Below, piece by piece: positions 54,001 through 62,734 of a DNA stretch of 64,000 nucleotides. The notes under the pieces were generated by a model. It worked only from the letters and a program-made list of their open reading frames with translations. It had not been told where the DNA came from and did no database searches. Every line of letters starts with the position of its first letter. Within the stretch, counting starts at the first letter, position 1. Source of the DNA: JAGFIY01 sp964499285 (GTDB lineage Bacteria; Bacteroidota; Ignavibacteria; Ignavibacteriales; Melioribacteraceae). The stretch lies in the NCBI GenBank assembly GCA_964499285.1, contig CAZCLA010000002.1, positions 62,001 through 126,000 on the forward strand. Reading direction: 5' to 3'. A program made the translations under genes and the position numbers.

Positions 54001-54675
54001 ATATTTAAAGCAAATTCCTTTGGGGATGATATAATTGTTCACAAAAACAACTCGGATGAAATTCTTGCAACATTCAATACTCTGAGACAGCAAGGCAAGA
54101 AAAGCAGCACAGCTTCAAACATCGCTCTGTCAGATTTTATTGCCCCGCAAAATTCAAACAAAGATGATTACATCGGAATGTTTGCCGTTACCGCAGGAGT
54201 AAATATTGAAAGTTTGATTACGGAATTTGAGCAAAAACATGATGACTACAACGCTATTATGACAAAAGCAATTGCGGACAGACTTGCCGAAGCTTTTGCT
54301 GAATATCTGCATATGATTGTACGTCGAGAAATTTGGGGTTATAGCTCCAATGAAAAATTTTCAAATGATGACTTGATAAGTGAAAAATATTCGGGAATCA
54401 GACCCGCTCCGGGTTATCCGGCTCAACCTGACCATACTGAAAAATTAAAACTTTTCAAACTGCTTGAGGTTGAAAAAAACACTGGAATAAAGTTAACCGA
54501 AAGCTTGGCAATGTATCCAGCTGCATCTGTCTGCGGTTTATATTTTTCGCATCCCGAAGCCAAGTATTTCACCGTGGGTAAAATTTCCAAAGATCAAGTT
54601 GTTGATTATGCTGCAAGAAAAAATACGACCCCCGAAGAAATTGAGAAATGGCTTGGATCTTATTTGAACTATTAA
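51004..54675 (+). CDS. metH: Cobalamin-dependent methionine synthase
   Basis: A 1223-residue full-length MetH that methylates homocysteine from methyltetrahydrofolate through cobalamin. Domains: homocysteine-binding (about 1-330; Zn ligands in GLNCSLGP and GGCCGTTPDH), pterin-binding (about 345-610; INVGERTNVAGSKKFARLIK), cobalamin-binding cap and Rossmann part (about 650-890; DVHDIGKNIVGVVLGCNNYE with the His ligand near residue 757, then SGLITPSLDEM) and the AdoMet reactivation domain (about 910-1223; RPAPGYPAQPDHTEK). No cobalamin riboswitch is seen in the 101 bases upstream. The 30-base distance to the next gene makes co-transcription possible. Confidence 0.97.
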   Translation: MLETLKKILTERILVLDGAMGTMIQKYKLSEKDYRGSRFANHKISLKGNNDILSITQPEIVKEIHTEYLRAGADIIETNTFNGTSISQNDYGTENIAYEINFEAAKIAREAVEKFTEIDPSKPRFVAGAVGPMNKSLSYSPDVNDPGFRAVTFDQVVDAYKNQAQGLIDGGAQILLIETIFDTLNAKAAIYAVHQLMDEKKTNIPIMLSGTIVDQSGRTLSGQTTEAFWISVSHTRNLLSVGLNCSLGPQQMRPYIEELSNICSTFTSLYPNAGLPNEFGEYDESPEAMINVLKEYADEGFINILGGCCGTTPDHIKVFSDIAIELTPRKIPAIKPYLRLSGLEPLVFRPDSNFINVGERTNVAGSKKFARLIKENKFEEALSVARDQAEGGAQILDVNMDDAMIDAESSIVKFLNLLASEPDIAKLPIMLDSSKFNVIESGLKCLQGKGIVNSISLKEGEEEFVSHAKIIKNYGAAVIVMAFDENGQADTFERKISICERAYRILTERVGFLPQDIIFDPNIFAIATGIEEHNNYAVDYFRAVKWIKENLPYAKISGGVSNVSFSFRGNDKVREAIHASFLYHGVRAGMDMGIVNAGQLEIYEEIPKDLLEKVEDVLFNRTPEATDNLVKFAEKFKSEKKETVSSAAWRNYPVEERLRHALVKGITDYIVEDTEEARKKFPAALNVIEGPLMDGMNVVGELFGSGKMFLPQVVKSARVMKKAVAYLIPFIEEEKKSSGSVKAAGKILLATVKGDVHDIGKNIVGVVLGCNNYEVLDLGVMVPADKILDEAKKHNVDLIGLSGLITPSLDEMVHVAKEMKRLNIQTPLLIGGATTSRIHTAVKIAPEYDGATVHVLDASKSVTVAQKLLSESDSTKFIEGIKQEYETLRNNHKNRSAEKEFVTIEEARKNKFVIDWEKYNPPKPKETGIKIFKNFPLEQLKYFIDWTPFFRTWELKGKFPDIFEDNTFGKEAEKVYKDALDLLSKVIDNKSLIANGVAGIFKANSFGDDIIVHKNNSDEILATFNTLRQQGKKSSTASNIALSDFIAPQNSNKDDYIGMFAVTAGVNIESLITEFEQKHDDYNAIMTKAIADRLAEAFAEYLHMIVRREIWGYSSNEKFSNDDLISEKYSGIRPAPGYPAQPDHTEKLKLFKLLEVEKNTGIKLTESLAMYPAASVCGLYFSHPEAKYFTVGKISKDQVVDYAARKNTTPEEIEKWLGSYLNY

Positions 54676-54705
54676 ATTATTATTTAATACAATCCTTGGT
54701 GAGTT

Positions 54706-56586
54706 ATGAAAATTAAGTTCATTTTAATTTTAATTTTCTATATTTTTCTTACTGCAGGCTGCAGTACAAATGAAACCAGCTCCTCCCCTAATGGTGATTA
54801 CACAAAACAAGAAACTTATATCGAGATGAGGGACGGTGTAAAACTATTTACGATTATCCTTTTCCCCGATGACAGATCAACCGATTACCCAATATTGCTG
54901 ATGCGAACTCCTTACAGCAGCGATGGATATTCGAAAAATCAATTTAAGAAAGTCCAAGAATATCAGAGAAAAGAAAAATTCATATTTGTCTTCCAGGATG
55001 TTAGAGGGAAATTCATGTCCGAAGGTGAGTATATAAATATGCGACCACATATTCCAAATAAATTGGGGAGAGAAATTGATGAATCAAGCGATACTTACGA
55101 CACAATTGAATGGCTTGTAAACAATGTCGAAAACAATAATGGAAATGTCGGATTATGGGGAATTTCCTACCCCGGATTTTATGCGGCAATGGGAGCAATC
55201 GAGGCTCATCCCGCATTAAAATTTGTTTCGCCTCAAGCACCGATTGCCGATTGGTTTATCGGTGACGATATGCATCACAACGGTGCATTAAGTTTACTTC
55301 TGAGTTTTAACTTCTTTCAAATTTTTGATTTGCAGCGTGATAGCCTGCATCGAAACTGGCCACGAGGTATTGAATACACTTCGCCCGATGCTTATACATT
55401 TTTTCTTAAAATGGGGGCAATCAAAAATTTTGACAAAAAAATATTAAAAGGAAAGATTCCATTTTGGAAGGACATTGTCAGCAACCCCGATTATAATAAT
55501 TTTTGGAAATCTAGAAGCACCATGCAATACTTAGATAATATAAGACCGGCAGTGATGACGGTTGGGGGATGGTTTGACGGGGAAAATTTGTTTGGAGCAT
55601 TGAACTCATACAAATCTATCGAGGAGAATAATCCGGGAATCATTAATAAACTTGTCGTTGGTCCTTGGATTCACGGCGGCTGGGTTAGAACTAATGGAGA
55701 TTCTTTGGGTGATATTTACTTCGGCTCAAACACCAGTGATTTCTATAAAAATCAAGTTGAACTGCCAATCTACAAACAATTCTTGAAAAATGAAGAAGCT
55801 GCGGAATTGCCGGAAGCATTAATGTTCTGCACCGGGTCAAATGAATGGCACAAACTGAATCAATGGCCTCCCGCTCAAACATCTGTAAGAAAGATTTTTA
55901 TTGATGATTACGGAAGCATAATATTCGAACCGGAGAATATTAGCAACGATGCTGCTTTTGACAAATATATAAGCGATCCGTCAAAACCTGTGCCTTACAC
56001 CGCACAAATTCTTGATTCCAAAAGTTCTTATGCAAAATCTTATTTAATTGAGGATCAAAGGTTCGCATCGACACGTCCCGATGTCTTGGTCTATCAATCA
56101 GATCCGTTAGAAGAAGATATTACAATTGCAGGACCTTTTACTGCCGATCTTTACGTTTCAACAAGCGGTACCGATTCCGATTTTATAGTTAAAATTATAG
56201 ATTGTTATCCTGACGAAGAACCGGATCCCAGCCCAAATCCAAATAAAGTTGAAATGGGAGGATATCAACAGCTAGTACGCGGTGATATTATGAGAGGAAA
56301 GTACAGAAACAGCTTTGAAAACCCCGAACCTTTTGTCCCCAACGAAGTGACAAATATTAAATTTAAACTGCAAGATGTTTTCCATACTTTCAAAGCCAGG
56401 CATAAAATTATGATACAGATACAAAGCAGCTGGTTTCCCCTTTTTGATAGAAATCCTCAGCGCTTTATTAATATATATCAAGCAGATGATTCAGATTTTC
56501 AAAAAGCAGAGATTAAAATTTATCATACAAAAAAATACCCTTCATCGATAGAATGCTTATATTTTGAAAGTGATAATAAATTGTAA
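54706..56586 (+). CDS. CocE/NonD-family hydrolase, lipoprotein
   Basis: A 626-residue X-Pro dipeptidyl-peptidase/CocE-type hydrolase. The N-terminus is a lipoprotein signal ending in Cys19 (FLTAGC). Catalytic words: MRDGVKLFTIILFP, MRTPYSSDGY, QDVRGKFMSEGEY, the nucleophile in LWGISYPGFYAAMGA (Ser about 153), an Asp in VGGWFDGEN and His in WIHGGW. The C-terminal jelly-roll is visible (ITIAGPFTADLYVSTSG and on). Such enzymes act as acylases, esterases or peptidases; the lipid anchor places it at the periplasmic or outer-membrane face, where it may process peptides made by the exported proteases. Confidence 0.92.
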   Translation: MKIKFILILIFYIFLTAGCSTNETSSSPNGDYTKQETYIEMRDGVKLFTIILFPDDRSTDYPILLMRTPYSSDGYSKNQFKKVQEYQRKEKFIFVFQDVRGKFMSEGEYINMRPHIPNKLGREIDESSDTYDTIEWLVNNVENNNGNVGLWGISYPGFYAAMGAIEAHPALKFVSPQAPIADWFIGDDMHHNGALSLLLSFNFFQIFDLQRDSLHRNWPRGIEYTSPDAYTFFLKMGAIKNFDKKILKGKIPFWKDIVSNPDYNNFWKSRSTMQYLDNIRPAVMTVGGWFDGENLFGALNSYKSIEENNPGIINKLVVGPWIHGGWVRTNGDSLGDIYFGSNTSDFYKNQVELPIYKQFLKNEEAAELPEALMFCTGSNEWHKLNQWPPAQTSVRKIFIDDYGSIIFEPENISNDAAFDKYISDPSKPVPYTAQILDSKSSYAKSYLIEDQRFASTRPDVLVYQSDPLEEDITIAGPFTADLYVSTSGTDSDFIVKIIDCYPDEEPDPSPNPNKVEMGGYQQLVRGDIMRGKYRNSFENPEPFVPNEVTNIKFKLQDVFHTFKARHKIMIQIQSSWFPLFDRNPQRFINIYQADDSDFQKAEIKIYHTKKYPSSIECLYFESDNKL

Positions 56587-56601
56587 ATAAAACGGGAGAT
56601 T

Positions 56602-57795
56602 ATGATGGCTGATATTTCACGAAATGATCTTGAAACTTGGGCAAAATATTTAATTGATTATTCCTTAAATGGAGTTACCCCGGATGATGTTGTAATGATA
56701 AAGGGTGAAAAAATCTGCTGGCCTCTTATGTCGGTTCTTCAGGATATGATATTCGAAAAAGGTGCAATAGCAGATGTGAACCTCGTTGCCCCGGATAACG
56801 ACAGGGGTAAAATCTGGGGTGCTTCAATGGCTAAGTATGGATCAATTAAACAAGCAAAAAGTGTTCCTTCTTGGCATGTTAAAAGATATGAAGAGATGAC
56901 AAAGTATATCGAAATTCTCGGGGCCGAAGATCCGAATGAATTTAAAGGAGTAAAGGAAGATATTGCCCAAGAAATTATGAGGGTTGATGAACCGATTAAA
57001 AACATCAGACTATCGAAACCATGGGTGCTTACACTTTTTCCCACAAAAGGTTTTGCCGATTTAGAAAACATGACATTGGAGGAATACACAAAAGTTATTG
57101 TAAATGCTTCAACAGTTGATCCTCAGCTGCTCGAGGATGTTGAAGAAGATATCTATCGACTACTTGATAGAAGTAAAAATATAAGGATTGAAACAGAACA
57201 TCCGGATACTAAAAATCCATTTACTTTAAAGATGAATATAGAAGATCGGAACATTGTTAAATGCACCGGAAAACGTAATTTCCCCGATGGAGAAGTTTTT
57301 ACCAGCCCCAATGCCGATACAGTTGAGGGAGAAATTTTTGTTGATCTTCCTGTTTTCCAAGGTGGAACGACTATTCAAGGAATTTATTTGAAATTTGACG
57401 GCGGAAAGATTGTCGAATATAATGCAAAGCAAGGATATGAAGCTTTGAAAAAAATTATTGAAACCGATGATGGTTCCCACAGACTGGGCGAAGTTGCTCT
57501 TGGAATGAACAACGGTATTGAAAAAGTTTTGAAGCATCCTTTGTTTGTAGAAAAAGTCGGAGGAACATTTCATATAGCAATCGGAGCAAGTTATCCCGAA
57601 TGCTTCACTGATGATCCCAATTCTGAAACCGGAAAAGCTGAGACAAAAAAATGTCTTGAAAAAGGAATAATGAATAAGTCAGCACAACACGTTGATATTG
57701 TTACGGATTTCAGACCCGGCGGGTCGGGAAAAGCTATTTATATCGACGACGTAAAATTAGAATTGGAAAACAACATTTGGGTTATTCCTAAATAA
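56602..57795 (+). CDS. M29 family aminopeptidase
   Basis: A 397-residue thermophilic-metallopeptidase family (AmpS/PepS) aminopeptidase without signal peptide. Metal-binding words are GKRNFPDGEVFTSPN (Glu), GSHRLGEVALGMN (Glu), GTFHIAIGASYPE (His), SAQHVDIVTDFRPGG (His and Asp). GGGAG precedes two adjacent ATG codons. It lies 15 bases after the CocE-type gene and 13 bases before arcA, so the three form a probable unit for peptide and arginine use. Confidence 0.92.
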   Translation: MMADISRNDLETWAKYLIDYSLNGVTPDDVVMIKGEKICWPLMSVLQDMIFEKGAIADVNLVAPDNDRGKIWGASMAKYGSIKQAKSVPSWHVKRYEEMTKYIEILGAEDPNEFKGVKEDIAQEIMRVDEPIKNIRLSKPWVLTLFPTKGFADLENMTLEEYTKVIVNASTVDPQLLEDVEEDIYRLLDRSKNIRIETEHPDTKNPFTLKMNIEDRNIVKCTGKRNFPDGEVFTSPNADTVEGEIFVDLPVFQGGTTIQGIYLKFDGGKIVEYNAKQGYEALKKIIETDDGSHRLGEVALGMNNGIEKVLKHPLFVEKVGGTFHIAIGASYPECFTDDPNSETGKAETKKCLEKGIMNKSAQHVDIVTDFRPGGSGKAIYIDDVKLELENNIWVIPK

Positions 57796-57808
57796 TATAT
57801 GACTAAAT

Positions 57809-59056
57809 ATGAACGTAAATGTAACGAGTGAAATAGGAAAACTTAAGGGAGTTGTAATTCATACTCCCGGTACCGAAGTGGAAAATATGACGCCCCAAAA
57901 TGTTGAGCGCGCGCTCTACAGCGATATATTAAATTTATCAGTCGCTTCGGAAGAGTACGCTGAGTTTTCCGGTGTGTTAAGTAAGTTAACATCAACATAC
58001 GAAGTGGCGGACCTGCTTCAAGAAGTATTGACTGATGATCAAGCCAAATTTTCTTTAGTTGAAGCTATTTGTAAAAATGAAACCGTGACGGGCCTTTCTG
58101 AAAGGCTGCTGGTTTGCGACACGAAGGAATTGAGCAAGTTTCTTATCGAAGGAGTTCCGATTGTTTACGATTCCTTGACAAACTATCTTAGCACCGAACG
58201 TTATTCGCTTCAGCCCCTGCACAATTTTTTCTTTACCCGTGATGCAGCAATTACGATTAGCGATTCTGTTCTGATCGCAAAAATGTCAAGCAATGTTCGA
58301 CTCCGCGAATCCATTATTATGGAAACGATATTTAACCACCATCCAAAATTAAAGTCCAAAACTATAAATCCATTAAACTCACTTAAAGCTCTTCCTGATA
58401 TTAAAATTGAAGGCGGAGATTTATTAATTGCCAGAGATGATATTATTTTAAGCGGAATCGGCACACGAACAAGCACACAAGGAATTGATTTTTTAATCGA
58501 TCATTTCAAAGAGAAAAAAGAAAAGCAGCACATTATTGTACAAGAACTTCCTGAGTCGCCCGAATCATTTATACATCTCGACATGGTTTTTACATTCCTC
58601 GATAAGGATATGTGCATGATTTATGAACCGGTCGTGCTGAACAAACATGATTACCAAACAGTTCATATTGTTGTTGATAACGGAAAGGTGAACATTTTCG
58701 AAGAAGATAACATCATTACAGCACTTGATAAACTGGGCATTCATATTCAACCTTTGTTATGCGGCGGAAGCAAGGACAGCTGGGTTCAGGAAAGAGAACA
58801 ATGGCACAGCGGTGCAAATTTCTTTGCAGTTGCCCCCGGTAAAGTTATGGGTTATGCGCGCAATTCATACACAATTGAAGAGTTGAGCAAAAACGGATTT
58901 GCCGTGCTTCCGGCAGAAGAAATAATTTCCGGGAAAATTGATCCCGACGATTATAATAGGTTTGTCGTTACAATTATTGGTGACGAACTTTCACGTGGAG
59001 GCGGGGGATGCAGATGCATGACGATGCCCGTGCTTCGCGAGGATGTTAATTGGTAA
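57809..59056 (+). CDS. arcA: Arginine deiminase
   Basis: A 415-residue arginine deiminase (arginine to citrulline plus ammonia). Motifs: SEIGKLKGVVIHTPGTEVEN, PLHNFFFTRDAAITI (FTRD), IKIEGGDLLIARDDI (EGGD), FIHLDMVFTFLDKD (HLDM), and the catalytic Cys403 in GGGGCRCMTMPVLRE. Neither arcB (ornithine carbamoyltransferase) nor arcC (carbamate kinase) is adjacent, so the ATP-yielding pathway is not shown here. The end overlaps the next gene by seven bases. Confidence 0.94.
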   Translation: MNVNVTSEIGKLKGVVIHTPGTEVENMTPQNVERALYSDILNLSVASEEYAEFSGVLSKLTSTYEVADLLQEVLTDDQAKFSLVEAICKNETVTGLSERLLVCDTKELSKFLIEGVPIVYDSLTNYLSTERYSLQPLHNFFFTRDAAITISDSVLIAKMSSNVRLRESIIMETIFNHHPKLKSKTINPLNSLKALPDIKIEGGDLLIARDDIILSGIGTRTSTQGIDFLIDHFKEKKEKQHIIVQELPESPESFIHLDMVFTFLDKDMCMIYEPVVLNKHDYQTVHIVVDNGKVNIFEEDNIITALDKLGIHIQPLLCGGSKDSWVQEREQWHSGANFFAVAPGKVMGYARNSYTIEELSKNGFAVLPAEEIISGKIDPDDYNRFVVTIIGDELSRGGGGCRCMTMPVLREDVNW

Positions 59057-60240
59057 ACAAAAAGTTTTTAACGAAGAATACGTTTTCCGCAAAAACAATT
59101 TTTGGTTTTGAAGAAATTCTTGCCGATGAGTTAAAATTGCTTGGCGCCGCGAATATCAAAGCCGGAAACCGAGTCGTGACATTCCAAGGCGATAAGAAAT
59201 TACTTTATAGGGCAAACATCGAACTTAGAACTGCACTTCGAATTCTAAAACCGATTTTATCTTTTGAAGCTGCAAATGAAAAGCAATTATATAATAACAT
59301 TTATAATTATGAATGGGAGAATCTGTTAACTCTTAACTCCACATTTGCAATCGACAATACAGTCAATTCAAAATTTTTCAAACATGGGAAATATGCTTCA
59401 CTCCTCTGCAAGGATGCAATTGTCGATAGATTTCGTAAAAAGTTTAATGAGCGTCCATCAATTGATCCTAAAAAACCGGACCTCAGATTTCAGCTTCACA
59501 TTTCAGAGAAGAAATGTACTATGTTCATTGATTCATCAGGTGAATCGCTTTACAAACGCGGTTACCGAATTGAGAAAGGAATTGCCCCGCTCAACGAAGT
59601 GATGGCTGCAGGGATGGTTATGCTCTCAGGCTGGAAACCAAACGAACCGTTATATGATTTTTTTTGCGGTTCGGGAACAATTTTAATTGAAGCAGCATTG
59701 ATTGCTGAAAAAATTCCTCCAAATATTTACAGAGATAATTTTGGTTTTATGAAATGGAAGGATTTCGACAAAAATCTTTATGATTCAATAAAAAGAGAAC
59801 ATAAAGAAAAATCTTCCTCCGTTATTACTAAACTTTTCGGATCTGATATTGCAGAAGAAAATATCAAAATTGCCAAGAACAATGCTGAACGAGCCAAAGT
59901 GAAGAATTTAATCGATTTCAAAACCGCTGATTTCCAAAACGTGAAACCTGGATTTAAAAATGGATTTGCAATACTAAATCCACCTTATGATTTTAGAATT
60001 AAGCAGGAAAGAATTGAGGATTTTTATTCCCGTATCGGAGATCATCTTAAGAAAAATTTTACAGGCTTCAAAGTTTGGATATTATCCGGAAATAAAGATG
60101 CTATAAAAAAAATCGGTCTGCGAACATCAAAAAAATTAACACTATTTAACGGTCCCATTGAGTCCAAGTTTCACCTCTTTGAACTTTACGAGGGATCAAA
60201 GAAAAGCATACGCAACAACAACATTACTGAAAAATTATAA
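59050..60240 (+). CDS. THUMP-domain class I RNA methyltransferase (RlmL/YpsC-like)
   Basis: A 396-residue protein with an N-terminal THUMP RNA-binding domain (residues about 1-155: FGFEEILADELKLLGAANIK, ANIELRTALRILKP) and a Rossmann methyltransferase domain with PLYDFFCGSGTILIEAALIA (motif I, about 200-219), FGSDIAEENIKIAKNNAERA, and the catalytic NPPYDFRI. It methylates guanine N2 in 23S rRNA or tRNA in known relatives. The start is a TTG at 59050, seven bases after GAGG, overlapping the arcA end. Confidence 0.92.
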   Translation: MVNKKFLTKNTFSAKTIFGFEEILADELKLLGAANIKAGNRVVTFQGDKKLLYRANIELRTALRILKPILSFEAANEKQLYNNIYNYEWENLLTLNSTFAIDNTVNSKFFKHGKYASLLCKDAIVDRFRKKFNERPSIDPKKPDLRFQLHISEKKCTMFIDSSGESLYKRGYRIEKGIAPLNEVMAAGMVMLSGWKPNEPLYDFFCGSGTILIEAALIAEKIPPNIYRDNFGFMKWKDFDKNLYDSIKREHKEKSSSVITKLFGSDIAEENIKIAKNNAERAKVKNLIDFKTADFQNVKPGFKNGFAILNPPYDFRIKQERIEDFYSRIGDHLKKNFTGFKVWILSGNKDAIKKIGLRTSKKLTLFNGPIESKFHLFELYEGSKKSIRNNNITEKL

Positions 60241-60254
60241 TAATAAAATAATAA

Positions 60255-60285
60255 ACCCGGCGTCAAATAATAGCCGGGATTTTGA
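60255..60285. terminator. Bidirectional terminator between convergent genes
   Basis: CCCGGC (60256-60261) and GCCGGG (60273-60278) flank an 11-base loop, with AAA before and ATTTT after, suited to ending transcription from both the RNA methyltransferase gene and the FKBP gene. Confidence 0.8.
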
Positions 60286-60311
60286 TTAAGACAATCGGTA
60301 AAAACAAATTT

Positions 60312-61115
60312 TTATTTCTTATTCTTGTCAGCCGATTTTGCTTCATTCTTTTTATCGGTTTTAGTTTTTGGAGGAAGGTTCGGTTCCCAGGAAATCATTT
60401 CTAATTCATAAATAATCGCCTCCCCGGGTTCAATTCCTTTTGCACCTTTTTTGCCGTAGCCCAATGTATCGGGGACAAATACTTCATAGATGCTGCCTGG
60501 TTTCATCATCATCAAAGCATCTCTCCAGCCGCCTATTATTCTATCAATATCATATCCAAACGGATCCTTACTTCTATCAGATTCTTCAATAAGTTCACCG
60601 TTCAGATTTTTCGCTTTATAATATAGAAAAGCTTTATCCGAGCTGCCCGGAGATTCCCCCTCACCTTCTTTAATTATTCTGTATTGCATCCCATTTTCAT
60701 GCACAATTATACCATCCTCGTTTCTATTTTCTGCAAAAAACATTTCCGCCGTCTCACGGTTAGACAAGGTTTGCTTTTCAATTTGTTCTACTTCCCTATT
60801 TTGAAGCATAATCTGATAGTTGACCACATGATCCCTTGCTTGTTCGTTAGTTATAGAAAATGAAGAATCTTTAAATGCAGATTCAAAAGCCTCAAAAAGT
60901 ATCGGAAGATTGAGATCATTCGCACCTTTAAGATGAAGATTTCTTCCAAGTTCCATGCCAATCGCATAACTTACGCTGTCGATGGTTGTCGTGAGTTCGT
61001 GCTTTACAGCTATTACCCTATTACTAGTTTCTGTTTTCATTTTATTATTTTCCTGCTGACATGAAACAGAACCGGTGATAATCATCACTAAAATAAATAC
61101 CTTAAGATATTTCAT
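60312..61115 (-). CDS. FKBP-type peptidyl-prolyl isomerase, lipoprotein
   Basis: A 267-residue protein with a lipoprotein signal (VMIITGSVSC, Cys19), an FkpA/Mip-like N-terminal dimerisation helix region (SYAIGMELGRNLHLKG, LFEAFESAFKDSS) and a C-terminal FKBP domain (AFLYYKAKNLNGELIEESDR, GWRDALMMMKPGSIYEVFVP, GYGKKGAKGIEPGEAIIYEL). A Lys-rich tail follows. The role is likely folding of envelope proteins in the periplasm. Confidence 0.92.
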   Translation of the reverse strand: MKYLKVFILVMIITGSVSCQQENNKMKTETSNRVIAVKHELTTTIDSVSYAIGMELGRNLHLKGANDLNLPILFEAFESAFKDSSFSITNEQARDHVVNYQIMLQNREVEQIEKQTLSNRETAEMFFAENRNEDGIIVHENGMQYRIIKEGEGESPGSSDKAFLYYKAKNLNGELIEESDRSKDPFGYDIDRIIGGWRDALMMMKPGSIYEVFVPDTLGYGKKGAKGIEPGEAIIYELEMISWEPNLPPKTKTDKKNEAKSADKNKK

Positions 61116-61131
61116 GTTAACTCCCTTTTAA

Positions 61132-61623
61132 TTACAATTTTTCTATAAAGTAATAAATAAAATAGAAACTCATTACTGCAGAAATTGCGAATTTTACTAC
61201 AATCATACTTATACTTATAATAAATGTTCCAAACCCTGCACTTAACGCTTTGCTTTTTTCCTGACCGGATAGTAATTCACCCAAGACGGCACCGATAAAA
61301 ACACCGGCAATCATACCGAAAGGAGGAAAGAAAAATAATCCTATTATCATCCCAATTACTGATCCCCATATCCCAAATTTTGAGGCACCGTAAAATTTAG
61401 CTCCCAACACGGGAAGTACAAAGTCTAAAATTGTAACAACCAAAGTAATAATGCCCCAAACAATCAAAAGCATAATCGAAAATGCTTCTGAATCGTAAAT
61501 CAGAAGCATAATTAAAGCAGCAAAGTTCAGCGGGGGACCCGGAATGCTCGGCAGGAAACATCCGATTATACCGGAGATCATAAGGATAAAACCTATGATC
61601 GGCAAAATGATATCGAGCGACAT
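61132..61623 (-). CDS. DUF456 membrane protein
   Basis: A 163-residue integral membrane protein of the DUF456 family, with about five hydrophobic helices, the motifs GIIGCFLPSIPGPPLNF and VLDFVLPVLGAKFYGASKFG (near match: ILDFVLPVLG) and GIWGSVIGMIIGLFFFPPFG. Function unknown; Gly-rich repeats suggest tight helix packing. It shares its start region with the DUF1569 gene (adjacent bases) and precedes the FKBP gene by 16 bases. Confidence 0.88.
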   Translation of the reverse strand: MSLDIILPIIGFILMISGIIGCFLPSIPGPPLNFAALIMLLIYDSEAFSIMLLIVWGIITLVVTILDFVLPVLGAKFYGASKFGIWGSVIGMIIGLFFFPPFGMIAGVFIGAVLGELLSGQEKSKALSAGFGTFIISISMIVVKFAISAVMSFYFIYYFIEKL

Positions 61624-62067
61624 TTAGTAAATTCCAAATTGTTGGAAATGATGTTTCATGTGTTTAAAGTGAAATTGCTCCCACTCCTTTTTATTCAGAT
61701 TTCCAAATGTCGGGTTCAAGATTTCCGCTTCAGGATTCATATCAAAAAATTCGATATAATCTTTCATTTCATTTTTTAGTTCTTCTTTTCCTGTGATTAA
61801 ATCGGGGAACATTAGATCTGATAAACCTTCCCCCATAACAGGATTTTTGAATCCCTTCGGCAGTGGTCTTTCGCTCATAAGAATTTTTTTCATAAGAGGA
61901 ATTCGTTCCGGAGGAGTGATGCATTCAACTTTCAGCTTTTTTGACGAAATACGAAAAGTCAACATAAGATGTTCAATCATATGCTGCGGAGTCATAATTC
62001 CCCACAAAGCTTTTGTTCCTTCGGAAAGTTTATTCAATTTATTAAGTTCGTTTATTAAACTATTCAT
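61624..62067 (-). CDS. DUF1569 (DinB-like) protein
   Basis: A 147-residue DinB/YfiT-superfamily four-helix protein of the DUF1569 type. Likely metal ligands are the His of MTPQHMIEHL and the HFKHMKHHFQQFG cluster at the C-terminus. Relatives include thiol-dependent metalloenzymes, which may fit a bacillithiol user, but no activity is shown. It directly abuts the DUF456 gene and follows the glycosyltransferase gene by 12 bases. Confidence 0.85.
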   Translation of the reverse strand: MNSLINELNKLNKLSEGTKALWGIMTPQHMIEHLMLTFRISSKKLKVECITPPERIPLMKKILMSERPLPKGFKNPVMGEGLSDLMFPDLITGKEELKNEMKDYIEFFDMNPEAEILNPTFGNLNKKEWEQFHFKHMKHHFQQFGIY

Positions 62068-62079
62068 AAGAAAATTCCT

Positions 62080-62718
62080 TTAAGTAATATTTGAACAAAT
62101 ACTGTCGGGCGTATCACGATAATAACGATAAGTCGGGAAAGATACTTTTCTAATGGTGAAATTATCTTTGATCCTCTCAAAAAATTCCGAATCCTCGCTA
62201 TAAGCAACATCGTTGAATCCGTCTTCGATATTAAACAAATTCTTTTTCCCGAAAAAAGTTCCTCCAATCACACACTCGTTTAAGTGAATATTTTTTGATA
62301 AATCATTTTTATCCTTAACGTAGGGATTGCCAATTATTTCCACCCCGCCATGAAGCATGTCAATTTCGGGATTGCTCTCAAGAAATTCTACCCTTAGCTC
62401 CAGATGATCATTTAGGTACTCATCATCACTTCCCAGGAAGGTAACATATTCCCCGCAAGAGGCTTGAATTCCCACATTAAGCGAGAGCGGAAGTTTCCGG
62501 TTGCTATGCCTTAAGTATCGGATATTATCAAATAATTTTTGATATGATTTAACTAGATCAAAAGTATCATCAGTACTGCCGTCATCAACAACAATTAGTT
62601 CCCATTCCTTAAAACTTTGATTTATAACCGAATTTATAGCCCGTTCAAGCAATTTTTTACGGTTGTATGATGGTAATATTACTGAAACAACCGGTTTGAA
62701 ATTTTTGTATAAACGCAT
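62080..62718 (-). CDS. Family 2 glycosyltransferase
   Basis: A 212-residue GT-A glycosyltransferase: VSVILPSYNRKKLLERAINS (nucleotide-sugar site), WELIVVDDGSTDDTFDLV, the DXD-like LGSDDEYL, and a catalytic-base region YSEDSEFFERI. It is shorter than most GT2 enzymes (about 250-320) but has all core motifs. There are no membrane helices. It probably adds a sugar to a surface polysaccharide. The acceptor is unknown. Confidence 0.9.
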   Translation of the reverse strand: MRLYKNFKPVVSVILPSYNRKKLLERAINSVINQSFKEWELIVVDDGSTDDTFDLVKSYQKLFDNIRYLRHSNRKLPLSLNVGIQASCGEYVTFLGSDDEYLNDHLELRVEFLESNPEIDMLHGGVEIIGNPYVKDKNDLSKNIHLNECVIGGTFFGKKNLFNIEDGFNDVAYSEDSEFFERIKDNFTIRKVSFPTYRYYRDTPDSICSNIT

Positions 62719-62734
62719 CGGTTTCCCATCTTTA

